This document shows, piece by piece, positions 15,894 through 24,221 of a DNA stretch of 64,000 bases. Made by a program: the position numbers and the translations under genes. Where the stretch lies: contig DLAF01000050.1 in NCBI GenBank assembly GCA_002492725.1, positions 1 through 64,000 of the forward strand. The letters run 5' to 3'. The DNA comes from Lachnospiraceae bacterium UBA7054 (GTDB taxonomy: Bacteria; Bacillota; Clostridia; Lachnospirales; Lachnospiraceae). Under the pieces are notes generated by a model. The model saw only the letters and a program-made list of their open reading frames with translations. It was not told the origin of the DNA and ran no database searches. The number at the start of each line of letters is the position of its first letter. Position 1 is the stretch's first letter.

Positions 15894-16928
15894 ATGGCAA
15901 CCATCAAGGAAATCGCCGCGCTTGCAGGCGTATCAAGGGGCACGGTAGACCGTGTCTTAAACCACCGCGGCGACGTAAATCCCCTAACAGAAGAAAAGAT
16001 CATGCAGATCGTACGTGCCCTCGACTATAAGCCAAACAAAGCGGGCATCGTTCTTGCCGCCCAGAAAAAAAATCTGAAACTGGGTGTTGTTCTGCTCGGC
16101 GCAGGGACTCCTTTCTTCGACGATGTGCTGATGGGCGTGCACGAAAAAACAGAGGAGCTTGCCGGCTACAACTGCAGTGTTCTCATAAAACAGACCGAGT
16201 ACAGCCTGAAACAGCAGCTTGACGCCATTGACGACCTGCTTTCGGAAGGCATAAACGGTCTTGCCATCTCTCCCTACAACGACAACACTGTGCGGGAAAA
16301 AATTGACAGTCTCTGCGCCGCAGGGATTCCCGTGGTGACTTTAAATACCGATATTGAAAATTCCAGGCGCCTGGCCTATGTCGGCAGCAACTTTTATCGT
16401 TCCGGTGAAACTGCCGGCGGCCTGATGCGTCTGATGACAAAGGGTGAGGTGTGCGTGGGCATCGTCTCCGGCTCCGGGAATATTCTCTGCCATACCGAAC
16501 GGATTGCGGGATTTGCTCATATCATCGGGTCATCCCCCCATATCCGCATCGTAGATACCGTCAACAATAACGATGACGACCGGGTCAGCTTCGAACTGAC
16601 ACAAAAACTCCTTTCGGATCATCCCGAAATCAACGCCTTTTATTTTACCGCAGGCGGCGTATACGGCGGCTGTCAGGCGATTGAAGCTTCGCTCCGAAAA
16701 GATGACATATGTGTCATAACAAACGATTTGGTTCCCACGACACGGGAATACATGCAAAAAGGACTGATTGCCGCCACCATCTGCCAGCAGCCTTTTCAGC
16801 AGGGTTTTCTTCCCCTCTCCATCCTGTTTTCCTATCTGGCGACCGGGGAAATGCCCGCCACAGAAAACAATTATGTGGATGTGGATATCCGGATCAGAGA
16901 AAATCTGCTGCCGCCCCTCGTTTCCTAA
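15894..16928 (+). CDS. LacI-family transcriptional regulator
   Basis: The 344-residue regulator has an N-terminal LacI helix-turn-helix (TIKEIAALAGVSRGTVDRVLN, about 3-23) followed by the hinge helix and a periplasmic-binding-protein-like sensor domain of RbsB type (LKLGVVLLGAGTPFFDDVL, GINGLAISPYND, GIPVVTLNTD, YVGSNFYRSGETAGG). It should bind an operator near its own gene or the divergent xylB operon and respond to a sugar or sugar phosphate. It is followed 50 bases later by a carbamate kinase gene on the same strand. The effector is not readable. Confidence 0.92.
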   Translation: MATIKEIAALAGVSRGTVDRVLNHRGDVNPLTEEKIMQIVRALDYKPNKAGIVLAAQKKNLKLGVVLLGAGTPFFDDVLMGVHEKTEELAGYNCSVLIKQTEYSLKQQLDAIDDLLSEGINGLAISPYNDNTVREKIDSLCAAGIPVVTLNTDIENSRRLAYVGSNFYRSGETAGGLMRLMTKGEVCVGIVSGSGNILCHTERIAGFAHIIGSSPHIRIVDTVNNNDDDRVSFELTQKLLSDHPEINAFYFTAGGVYGGCQAIEASLRKDDICVITNDLVPTTREYMQKGLIAATICQQPFQQGFLPLSILFSYLATGEMPATENNYVDVDIRIRENLLPPLVS

Positions 16929-16978
16929 ATAGCATTCCATAGAAACCATAACATTAGAAAGGATCAGTGTGAAATCAT

Positions 16979-17917
16979 ATGAACAGAAAAAAAGCAGTCG
17001 TCTCCCTCGGACATGAGGCACTTGGTTATACAACGCTGGAACAGTGGGATGCGGTCAAAGTGACCGCCAAGGCGCTGGCTGATTTGGTGGAAGCTGATTA
17101 TCAGCTCACCATTACACACTCGAACGGCCCCCAGGTCAGCATGATCCATAAGGCCATGACAGAACTTCGAAGGGTATATATCGACTACACCCCCGCACCC
17201 ATGTGCGTCTGTTCCGCCATGAGCCAGGGTTATGTGGGATACGATATCCAGAATGCGCTGCGGGCCGAGCTTCTTAGCCGCGGCATCGTAAAGACCGTCA
17301 GCACGATCCTGACCCAGGTGACTGTGGATCCCTACGATGAGGCCTTTTATGAGCCCACCAAGGCAATCGGCCGCTACATGTCCGCCGAGGATGCGGAAAT
17401 CGAGATCAAAAAGGGTAATTATGTACAGGAGGTGCCCGGCAAGGGTTTCCGCCGCATCGTGGCGGCCCCCCGTCCCATCGACATCGTAGAAATCGACGCC
17501 ATCCGTGCGCTTTCCGACGCCGGTCAGGTGGTCATTGCCTGCGGCGGAGGCGGTATTCCCGTCATTGAGCAAAACCACGTCTTAAAAGGCGCATCCGCAG
17601 TGATTGAAAAGGACGCCGTGGCGGGCAGACTGGCCGCCAGCCTGCAGGTTGACCAACTGATCATCCTTACCGGCGTACCCTGTGTCTATCGGCATTTCGG
17701 ACAACCCGAACAGGAGCCCATCTCCTCCCTCACCACAGCGCAGGCGAAAGAGCTGTGCGCGCAAGACATATTTGAGAAGGGGACCATGCTGCCAAAAATC
17801 GAGGCTGCCATCACTTTTCTGGAGGAAAATCCTAAGGGAAAGGTGTTGATTACTTCGCTCGCAGATGTCAAAGAAGCGTTGAAAGAAAAGAGCGGGACCG
17901 TGATTGTTGCTTCGTAA
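16979..17917 (+). CDS. arcC: Carbamate kinase (GHxAL variant subfamily)
   Basis: Carbamate kinase makes ATP and carbamate from carbamoyl phosphate and ADP, the last step of arginine, agmatine or purine/ureide degradation. The 312-residue protein has the amino-acid-kinase fold with THSNGPQVSMI (substrate loop), SMSQGYVGYDIQNAL-like middle, VIACGGGGIPVI and KDAVAGRLA. The N-terminal glycine motif reads SLGHEALG where classical ArcC has ALGGNALG. I recall similar GHxAL sequences in Clostridia, so this is likely a subfamily feature and not damage. No arginine deiminase or carbamoyltransferase gene is near; it sits behind a sugar regulator instead. A GAAAGGA site is 13 bases before the ATG. Confidence 0.88.
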   Translation: MNRKKAVVSLGHEALGYTTLEQWDAVKVTAKALADLVEADYQLTITHSNGPQVSMIHKAMTELRRVYIDYTPAPMCVCSAMSQGYVGYDIQNALRAELLSRGIVKTVSTILTQVTVDPYDEAFYEPTKAIGRYMSAEDAEIEIKKGNYVQEVPGKGFRRIVAAPRPIDIVEIDAIRALSDAGQVVIACGGGGIPVIEQNHVLKGASAVIEKDAVAGRLAASLQVDQLIILTGVPCVYRHFGQPEQEPISSLTTAQAKELCAQDIFEKGTMLPKIEAAITFLEENPKGKVLITSLADVKEALKEKSGTVIVAS

Positions 17918-17942
17918 CTTACAGGTATGCCCGCTAAGTCCG

Positions 17943-18407
17943 TCATGTGTTTCGTAATTGAGCGACCGTGATCAGCACGGCTCCGATTAGGATGCCAAAA
18001 TCCGAGATATTGAAGACGATGCGCCTGATGCGGGGATTTTTCACGGGAAAACTGATATAATCGACCACGTATTTTCTGGTCAGGCGATCGTAAGTGTTGC
18101 TATAGGCGCCGCCAAGCAAAAAGGCCAACCCTGCCTTTAGGGTAGAGTTTCCGCGAAAGGTGAACGTAGAAAGAAATACCACCGTCATACTAAGCGTCAA
18201 AAGCAGGGAGATACAGGCCACCACTCCCTGTTTTTTCTCACCCAGGTCAAGAAAAGCTCCCCTGTTATGATATTTTCGCACCAAAACCCTTCCCCGACAG
18301 AAAGGTTTTTCATCGCCCTCTTCCATGGTCTCTTCTATTCTGTTTTTTAACAACAGATCCAGCACGAAAATTCCTGCTGCCAAAATCGCACAAGCAGTTG
18401 TCATCAT
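17943..18407 (-). CDS. Signal peptidase II-like protein (LspA family)
   Basis: The 154-residue membrane protein keeps the LspA layout: a first helix ending LDLLLKNR, the loop HNRGAFLDL (canonical NxGAAF), two helices, then LLGGAYSNTYDRLTRKYVVDYISF and VFNISDFGILIGAVL. The aspartates of VVD and FNxSD are the catalytic dyad and are present. LspA cleaves prolipoprotein signal peptides in the membrane. The sequence is divergent from housekeeping LspA, so this may be a second copy. Its ATG overlaps the upstream GT2 stop by 4 bases. That operon encodes two lipoproteins, which makes them plausible substrates. Confidence 0.8.
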   Translation of the reverse strand: MMTTACAILAAGIFVLDLLLKNRIEETMEEGDEKPFCRGRVLVRKYHNRGAFLDLGEKKQGVVACISLLLTLSMTVVFLSTFTFRGNSTLKAGLAFLLGGAYSNTYDRLTRKYVVDYISFPVKNPRIRRIVFNISDFGILIGAVLITVAQLRNT

Positions 18408-19162
18408 ATCGTTTTCCCTTTAAATTGCGAAAGCACCCGCAGACTTCTGCGCAGCGTAATGAAAAGCGGTTGCGGTACCTGATTCTTTTTGAGCGCCAGA
18501 AAACCTTCCCGAAAAGAGACCAGATAATTTTTCAGGCCGGCGTTGCTGGTACCGCCATAAAACATCGCCACCAAAACCTCCGGCACATAGGCCAGTACAT
18601 TTTTTTCATCCTTTAAAAATCGCACCATAAACTCATAATCTGCCGCACAGTGGTAAGAAGTATCGTAGAGACCGTACGTCTCGTAAATCCCGCGCCGCAA
18701 AAACAAAGTGGGATGACCGGGCATCCAGCCTTCACAAAGCCTTCCCTGCCCCATGCGCCACTCCCTGACCACGCGTTCCCCCTCCACATAGACCAGGTCT
18801 GCGTGCGCGCCCACACAGCGCTTCCCGCCCTGCTCTATCGCAGAGACAAAGAGCGTCACGGCATTTGGTTTACATAATTTGTCATTGCAGACAGCGACCA
18901 CCTCCCCCGAACTCATACGGAAGGCCTTATTCATTGCATCATACAGGCCGTCGTCGGGCTCCGATACCCAGCGCACCGAAAAGCCCTGCCGTTCCCTTGT
19001 CCGCGAAGCAAATTCTTTGATCAGCTCCACCGTGCCGTCCGTCGATCCGCCGTCCACAATCACCACTTCAATATCCCGATAATCCTGCTCCTCGATGCTT
19101 TGCAGCGTGATGGGCAGTGTTTTTGTCACGTTATAGACCGTCACCAACAGGGAAACCCTCAT
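18404..19162 (-). CDS. Glycosyltransferase family 2
   Basis: The 252-residue cytoplasmic-side enzyme has a single GT-A domain: MRVSLLVTVYNVTKTLPITLQSIEEQDYRDIEVVIVDGGSTDGT at the start, a DDGLYDAMNKAF motif typical of the colanic-acid WcaA/WcaE-like subgroup, and CAADYEFMVRFL near 165. There is no membrane segment. It transfers a sugar from a nucleotide donor to an unknown acceptor. It lies between a putative secreted glycosidase lipoprotein and an LspA-like protein in one operon. An AAGGGG site precedes the start. Confidence 0.88.
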   Translation of the reverse strand: MRVSLLVTVYNVTKTLPITLQSIEEQDYRDIEVVIVDGGSTDGTVELIKEFASRTRERQGFSVRWVSEPDDGLYDAMNKAFRMSSGEVVAVCNDKLCKPNAVTLFVSAIEQGGKRCVGAHADLVYVEGERVVREWRMGQGRLCEGWMPGHPTLFLRRGIYETYGLYDTSYHCAADYEFMVRFLKDEKNVLAYVPEVLVAMFYGGTSNAGLKNYLVSFREGFLALKKNQVPQPLFITLRRSLRVLSQFKGKTI

Positions 19163-19175
19163 CCCATTCCCCTTC

Positions 19176-20930
19176 CTATTCTCCTTTGTTCGGCGCAGCC
19201 GCCCAGGAAAGCGCCTCCTCCAGGCTGTCCGCTCCCAGAATCTTTAACATAAATTTCATGTACTCCCCAGCCCGATCCGTGTCAATATAGCGAAAAACAT
19301 CCTTAATATATTTTCCCGTGTGATCGTATTCATATACGCCAAAAGCAAGCCCCGCCTTCACCTCTTCCGGCGCATCCGTCTGCCGATTCATCAAAAAAGC
19401 ATCCACATAAGGATTGGCTTCGACGATATAATAGCAGTAGGCAAAGGCCGCTGCCTGCAGGCGTTCTCCGGAACCGGAGGAAAAACCAAGTTCCGTGATC
19501 GTGACGCTGCGCACCTCCCCCGCCCGGTCCAGGTACTCCTCCTCCAAAAGGACATCCGTCAATACATTGAGATTCATCACAGACAGATGCGTCGCATCCC
19601 TCGTCTTATCATATTCCTGTGACCAGTAATTCACACGGGTCAGCGGTTCCGGGTAAGGATGGATTGCAATCCCCCAATCGTAATTACCGTGGGCAAGTGC
19701 CGCCTCATTGAAGGCCTCCAACACATCTCTGCCGTTAAAAAAGCTCCTGTTATCGCCCTCGTTGCTGTTCCAGGCATGATCAATACTGAAATAGACTCTT
19801 CCTCCCGCATAGCGGCTCTTCACCGCCTGATAAAAAATGCGCATGGATTTTTCAAACGTCTCCGCATAATGCACCACATCCTGTGTATCCATATAATTCC
19901 ACACGCGGTTTTGATTGATCTCATTGGCAATCACCCAGCTGTGTATCATGCCGTGCGCTCCACTCGAATAACGCTCTGCCAAAAAGGAAGCCACCGCTTC
20001 CAACGTTCTTGCGCCGCTCTCCTCTGCGGTATTGAACATGTAATAGTAGGCGCCGTCCTCCTGTTTCCTTGCCTCCGGATGGATCAGCTCCAGATGCGCT
20101 TCATTCCAATCATTTAACACCACTGCCGTGGCGCTCATCCCCATATCTGACAGGTAAGTGAAAAGACCGTCATAACCGTTGATGGCTGCCCCATTGAACT
20201 GGTAGTTCTTTCCTCTGTATGTATAGGTGATGGTCGGAAACGTCGGATCAGCCGTCTCCCCCATGATATGGGAAAGCGGAATATTGTATATTGCGTGCTT
20301 GACGCCAAGCTCCGTCAGCTCCGGCGTACCCAGCATGGTGGGGTCCAAAAGGATTCCCTTCTTAGAACCAGGCTCCGGGTAAGCATCCTGATTTTCAGCG
20401 AGCGCCTCGGGATTAGAAAGATATACGCTTTTGCCCACCTGCACAAAATTATCGTCTATCTTGAGAGCCGGAATAAATCTGGCAAAAAGATGCGTCTCCC
20501 GATAAGGAAAAGTTGTCTCCCATTCTCTGTTCTTCCTGCCCCTGGTAACCGGTTCCTCCAAGAGCGCATCCGCGTCCTCCTCCCAGGTTTCCGCCGCAAA
20601 CAAATACAGATAAGCATCGTCACTGGCCGGAATCAACGGCATATCCAGGGAATAGTGCAGTTTTTTTGACTCGGCATCATAAGTAAGATCAATATTCATT
20701 GCATAGTCAGACAGCTCTGCCGCCGAAAGGCTTGTCTCCCCCGCCGTCAGATCCGTCAAAACCTGTGCATGCTGATCCATTGTCATTCCCTGTGTAGGAC
20801 TTTCCTCCACCTGCCCGCCGCTCACAGGCAGTTCCTTACGCCCGCAGGAGGAAAGCATTACGGCAAGCAGAAAGCCAACCACCGGCAGGACGTAAACGGA
20901 GCGCTGTTTTCTCTTTTGATGTCTGTCCAT
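19176..20930 (-). CDS. DUF5722 lipoprotein, putative clan-A-type glycoside hydrolase
   Basis: The start at 20930 is chosen for its GGGAGG site; an ATG at 20951 overlaps the upstream stop. The signal peptide ends in the lipobox LSSCGRKE, so the 584-residue precursor should be lipid-anchored outside the cell. The body resembles DUF5722 proteins: DPTMLGTPELTELGVKHAIYNIPL, then WVIANEINQNRVWNY (the NE pair fits the acid/base position of clan GH-A barrels), SIDHAWN and VTITELGFSSGSGE, whose glutamate fits the nucleophile position. Glycosidase activity is inferred from this barrel-like pattern only. It is the second gene of the operon after the PnrA-like lipoprotein. Confidence 0.75.
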   Translation of the reverse strand: MDRHQKRKQRSVYVLPVVGFLLAVMLSSCGRKELPVSGGQVEESPTQGMTMDQHAQVLTDLTAGETSLSAAELSDYAMNIDLTYDAESKKLHYSLDMPLIPASDDAYLYLFAAETWEEDADALLEEPVTRGRKNREWETTFPYRETHLFARFIPALKIDDNFVQVGKSVYLSNPEALAENQDAYPEPGSKKGILLDPTMLGTPELTELGVKHAIYNIPLSHIMGETADPTFPTITYTYRGKNYQFNGAAINGYDGLFTYLSDMGMSATAVVLNDWNEAHLELIHPEARKQEDGAYYYMFNTAEESGARTLEAVASFLAERYSSGAHGMIHSWVIANEINQNRVWNYMDTQDVVHYAETFEKSMRIFYQAVKSRYAGGRVYFSIDHAWNSNEGDNRSFFNGRDVLEAFNEAALAHGNYDWGIAIHPYPEPLTRVNYWSQEYDKTRDATHLSVMNLNVLTDVLLEEEYLDRAGEVRSVTITELGFSSGSGERLQAAAFAYCYYIVEANPYVDAFLMNRQTDAPEEVKAGLAFGVYEYDHTGKYIKDVFRYIDTDRAGEYMKFMLKILGADSLEEALSWAAAPNKGE

Positions 20931-20947
20931 TTCCAAACCTCCCGCGC

Positions 20948-22264
20948 TCATTCAAAGTGCACCGAAACAGCCACTTGAGGCGGCGCATCGATCGCATCCG
21001 ATACCGTCCTGTCGCCCCTTTTCATCTGTTTATAAATTTCAAAAAAATGAGTGGTAGGAATCTCCTGAAAACGCCATTCCGTATCCACCACAGGGATCGC
21101 CGCGCACCCCTCTTCCACACCGTAACGCTTGACCTGTCCTGCGTCCTCTGCAGACCAGCCGCCTGCTGCATAATATTCGTCGAGGGCGTCCGTCACCGCC
21201 GGGCCGATATTTTTAACTGCACTGGTCAATACTCGATTTGAAATCCTGCACTGATCCACGTCTACACCGATCATCAGGCCATCCTGCTCTTCTGCCGCCT
21301 CCAGCACGGACTCATACAGGCCTCCGCCACAGGCAAAGATGACCTGAACACCGTTTTCATACCAGGAAGCCGCCTTCTCCCGCACCGAAATATCCGCCGA
21401 AAAAGTATCCGCATTCCAATAATTGACCGTTACGTCATCCAGTGACAGATCCTTGGCCGCCGCGTCGATTCCCTGCAGATAACCATAACCATAGCGAAGA
21501 ACGGGAGGCTCTTGCTTTCGATAGCCTAATTCCGAATCCAAAAGATCGCGCCCCACAAACGAGCCTCCTATAAAGCCAAGATTCCGATACCCCTCCCAGA
21601 CTGCCATATAGCCCGCCAGATACCCTGCCTGCTCCTCATGAAAAAGAACACAGTGCACATTCTCCTGAATGGGAACCTCTTCGTCCGCCGCATTGTGCGG
21701 TACGGCATCCACCAGCAAAAAGGAGGTTTGGGGATAAGCGCTTTCCAGATCACCCACCGCTTCACCAAACCTGTATCCGGCGCAGACGATAAGCCCGGCG
21801 CCGTCCTGTATCGCTCTTTCCATCCTTTCGCCGTAACTTTCAGGCACTTCCGGATCTGCATTATAATAGGAAAAAGAAACGCCGGCTCCCAGCGCATACA
21901 TGCGTACACCATTGTAGAGCGCCTCATTGTAGCCGCCGTCTTCCACGTCACCGTCCGTCAAAAGGGCAATCTCACCACCCGCCACACTATAATCCCCGTA
22001 AGGGTCCTCAAACATCTTATCCACCGCTTCCCGCCAGGAGGACATCTCACCGCCATCCGTCTCCTTTTCCTGTTCCTGCGCTCCGGCTTCTTCCGCAGAA
22101 TCGCCCGCAGCCGTCTCGCCGGGCGCCGTCGTTTCGCTCGCAGCGGTTTTGCAGGCCGTCAGTACACTCAACAAAAAGAGCATGGATAAAAAGAGTCTGC
22201 CGATCAGACTCACCCTATGAAATGTTTTATTGTTTGTCATCACTTGCACTTCAGGCTTCTTCAT
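20948..22264 (-). CDS. PnrA/BMP-like substrate-binding lipoprotein
   Basis: The start at 22264 is chosen because the promoter lies at 22308-22336 and GGGAG precedes this ATG. The 438-residue precursor has a signal peptide with lipobox LLSVLTAC. A Thr/Ala/Glu-rich linker leads to a type 1 periplasmic-binding domain of the BMP/PnrA family: EIALLTDGDVEDGGYNEALYNGV, GAGLIVCAGYRFGEAV, LGFIGGSFVGRDLL, GVQVIFACGGGLYESV and MIGVDVDQCRISNRVLTSAVKNIG. Such proteins bind nucleosides for ABC import, but no permease or ATPase gene is adjacent, so it may act as a sensor or orphan binder. It heads the operon with DUF5722, GT2 and the LspA-like gene. Confidence 0.85.
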   Translation of the reverse strand: MKKPEVQVMTNNKTFHRVSLIGRLFLSMLFLLSVLTACKTAASETTAPGETAAGDSAEEAGAQEQEKETDGGEMSSWREAVDKMFEDPYGDYSVAGGEIALLTDGDVEDGGYNEALYNGVRMYALGAGVSFSYYNADPEVPESYGERMERAIQDGAGLIVCAGYRFGEAVGDLESAYPQTSFLLVDAVPHNAADEEVPIQENVHCVLFHEEQAGYLAGYMAVWEGYRNLGFIGGSFVGRDLLDSELGYRKQEPPVLRYGYGYLQGIDAAAKDLSLDDVTVNYWNADTFSADISVREKAASWYENGVQVIFACGGGLYESVLEAAEEQDGLMIGVDVDQCRISNRVLTSAVKNIGPAVTDALDEYYAAGGWSAEDAGQVKRYGVEEGCAAIPVVDTEWRFQEIPTTHFFEIYKQMKRGDRTVSDAIDAPPQVAVSVHFE

Positions 22265-22307
22265 TTCATACTCCCACCCGTGGCGCATTAAAATATCCAC
22301 TCTTTTC

Positions 22308-22336
22308 AAGATACCACAAATGGAGGAAATCAGCAA
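22308..22336 (-). promoter_or_regulatory. Promoter of the lipoprotein/GT2/LspA operon
   Basis: On the minus strand TTGCTG (22336-22331) and TATCTT (22313-22308) are 17 bases apart, 44 bases before the chosen ATG at 22264. It decides against an upstream in-frame ATG at 22336, which would lie inside the -35 box. Confidence 0.6.
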
Positions 22337-22389
22337 GTTTTCTATAGGGTCCGCGCTAACTTACACCGGCATCCTCTTCTCCATACTCC

Positions 22390-24093
22390 CTATATCCTTG
22401 CCAGCGTCTCAAAGGTCCCGCTGATATTGATGCGTCCGTAGCCCCAGCGTCTGTCCGGATAAACTATGCCCCCCGGTCGGCTCGCCCCCTGGATCAGGAA
22501 ACTTTTTGTCCCCCGACTGTCCACAGCAAAAGCATTCCCATCCACCACGGCCCACTCCAGAAATTGTGCCACACAGCCCGCCGCCAAAGCCGCCGCCAGA
22601 CTGGATCCACTCTCTTCTCCGAAGACCGTGGGCACCCGTACGCCCGGTGCCGCGAGTTCCGGCTTAATGAAACCGTTTCTGGTATACCCTCTGCCGGAAG
22701 GTGCGTACCAGCTGTCCGCATGGCTGTTATAGGCAGATATGGTAATCACCTGAGAAGCGTTTGCAGGCTCTGTCAGCGTCACATCCGGGCTGGGCGAAAG
22801 AAAGGTCACCGAATGCTCCAAAAAGGCCTCAATAGGAAGCCACATATGATATATGCCGCGGCCTGTCATGTTCCTGACGGCAGGCATCACGTCCACCGTC
22901 CAGATACCCGGCGTCGGATCTTCAAAACGCATGAATACCAATGGCTCCCCCGCATCCCGCTCCACCAGTACAATGCCAATTTGTATTTTCGTTCTTTCAA
23001 AGATAAAGGATACCTGCCTGTTGATTCCGTTCCTGAAATCAATGACCGGTGAAACCTCTCCCCCCGGAGAGCGAATCTGCACAGCATAAGCGTCCGGCAG
23101 ACTTCCCCACAATTCCGCGCAAAATCCCTTCATCGCCTCCTCTACGCGAATTTCCACACTTCCAGGCATGGCAGACTCGTAGTGATGTTCCTTATCGCCC
23201 TCGTTGCCGCCGCAGACAACCACCGCCCGGCTCCTGCGTCCTGCCACGATATTCAGGTAAGAATCCAGGGAAGAAGTACCGTCATGACTGCCCATGTTCG
23301 TACCCAGCCCCAGAACGATGACCACGGGTCTGCTGTAAGCTACTGCCATCTGCTGCAGATACTTGACCGCCTCCATAATATCATTTTCCTGATAGGCAGC
23401 CGCCCGCTCGTCAATGAGATAATACTCCCGCAGATAGGTCTTTGCCTCCTTTAATTTAACCACAGCAATATCCGCTCGCGGCGCTGAGCCTCGAAACGCC
23501 AGACCCTGATCCAGCAGGCTTCCTGCTGCCGCGGAAGCCATGCTTGTACCGTGGCCATCCATATCGGTCGTCGGCACAATGGAAAGGGGTGCCTCCGATG
23601 CCAGCGCCCTGTCGATATCTGCCCGCTTATACTCCGTTCCGTAGAGAAATCCTGCCGGCGCATCCCCCGTCTGAATCGTCTGATCCCAAATGGAAACAAT
23701 GCGGGTGCTGCCGTCTTCCCGTCTGAATACATTTTCCTGATAGCGGATTCCCGTATCAATGAAACCGATGATAACGCCGCTCCCCTGCAGGGCGAGCGGC
23801 GGCTCCTGTACTCTGATATTTCCCATGGCTGTCAGGCAGGAAGGATCAAAAATCTGCCCTTCTGCGCGCATCAGTCCATAAAGTTTTGGGATGGTGGGGT
23901 ATCCAAAATACCCGATAGAAATGGGAGGTATCTCATCCCTTTTTACATAAGAAAGGCCATATCCTGCGTCCAGTTCCCGATAGCAGGCATCCACTCCCGA
24001 CATCTCTAATATCTGTCTCATTAATTCATAATCTGTAATGAGATCCACGTAGTCTTCTGATAAGATTCTGTCTTTGCAAGTCATGCAATTCAT
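22390..24093 (-). CDS. S8 family peptidase (subtilisin-like, Csp type)
   Basis: The start is uncertain among in-frame ATGs at 24093 and 24084 and a TTG at 24105; none has a strong site. The roughly 567-residue protein has the subtilase triad in order: Asp113 in GFIDTGI, His181 in DMDGHGTSMAS and Ser498 in ESGSSLAAALAAG, with oxyanion Asn297 in GGNEGD. The serine motif is GSSLAAA where most subtilases have GTSxAAP. A domain insertion between the Asn and Ser blocks, about 310-440, is typical of clostridial CspA/B/C-like proteases. There is no signal peptide, so it is cytoplasmic or spore-associated. Cysteines cluster at the N-terminus (CMTC). Confidence 0.85.
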   Translation of the reverse strand: MNCMTCKDRILSEDYVDLITDYELMRQILEMSGVDACYRELDAGYGLSYVKRDEIPPISIGYFGYPTIPKLYGLMRAEGQIFDPSCLTAMGNIRVQEPPLALQGSGVIIGFIDTGIRYQENVFRREDGSTRIVSIWDQTIQTGDAPAGFLYGTEYKRADIDRALASEAPLSIVPTTDMDGHGTSMASAAAGSLLDQGLAFRGSAPRADIAVVKLKEAKTYLREYYLIDERAAAYQENDIMEAVKYLQQMAVAYSRPVVIVLGLGTNMGSHDGTSSLDSYLNIVAGRRSRAVVVCGGNEGDKEHHYESAMPGSVEIRVEEAMKGFCAELWGSLPDAYAVQIRSPGGEVSPVIDFRNGINRQVSFIFERTKIQIGIVLVERDAGEPLVFMRFEDPTPGIWTVDVMPAVRNMTGRGIYHMWLPIEAFLEHSVTFLSPSPDVTLTEPANASQVITISAYNSHADSWYAPSGRGYTRNGFIKPELAAPGVRVPTVFGEESGSSLAAALAAGCVAQFLEWAVVDGNAFAVDSRGTKSFLIQGASRPGGIVYPDRRWGYGRINISGTFETLARI

Positions 24094-24170
24094 GATTCCG
24101 CACAATAACGCGTGTTATTATGCAGGCCCTTCAACCTCATCTCACTTATCATTATTCTATGACAGTTTGG

Positions 24171-24198
24171 AAAAAACGTGCCCCCATCAGGCCTGGCA
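24171..24198 (-). terminator. Probable terminator after clpX
   Basis: On the minus strand an imperfect stem TGCC...GGCA (24198-24179) is followed by CG and a run of six T (24176-24171). It lies 23 bases after the clpX stop. The stem is short. Confidence 0.5.
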
Positions 24199-24221
24199 TT
24201 CCTTCCCATATCGATCTGCCG

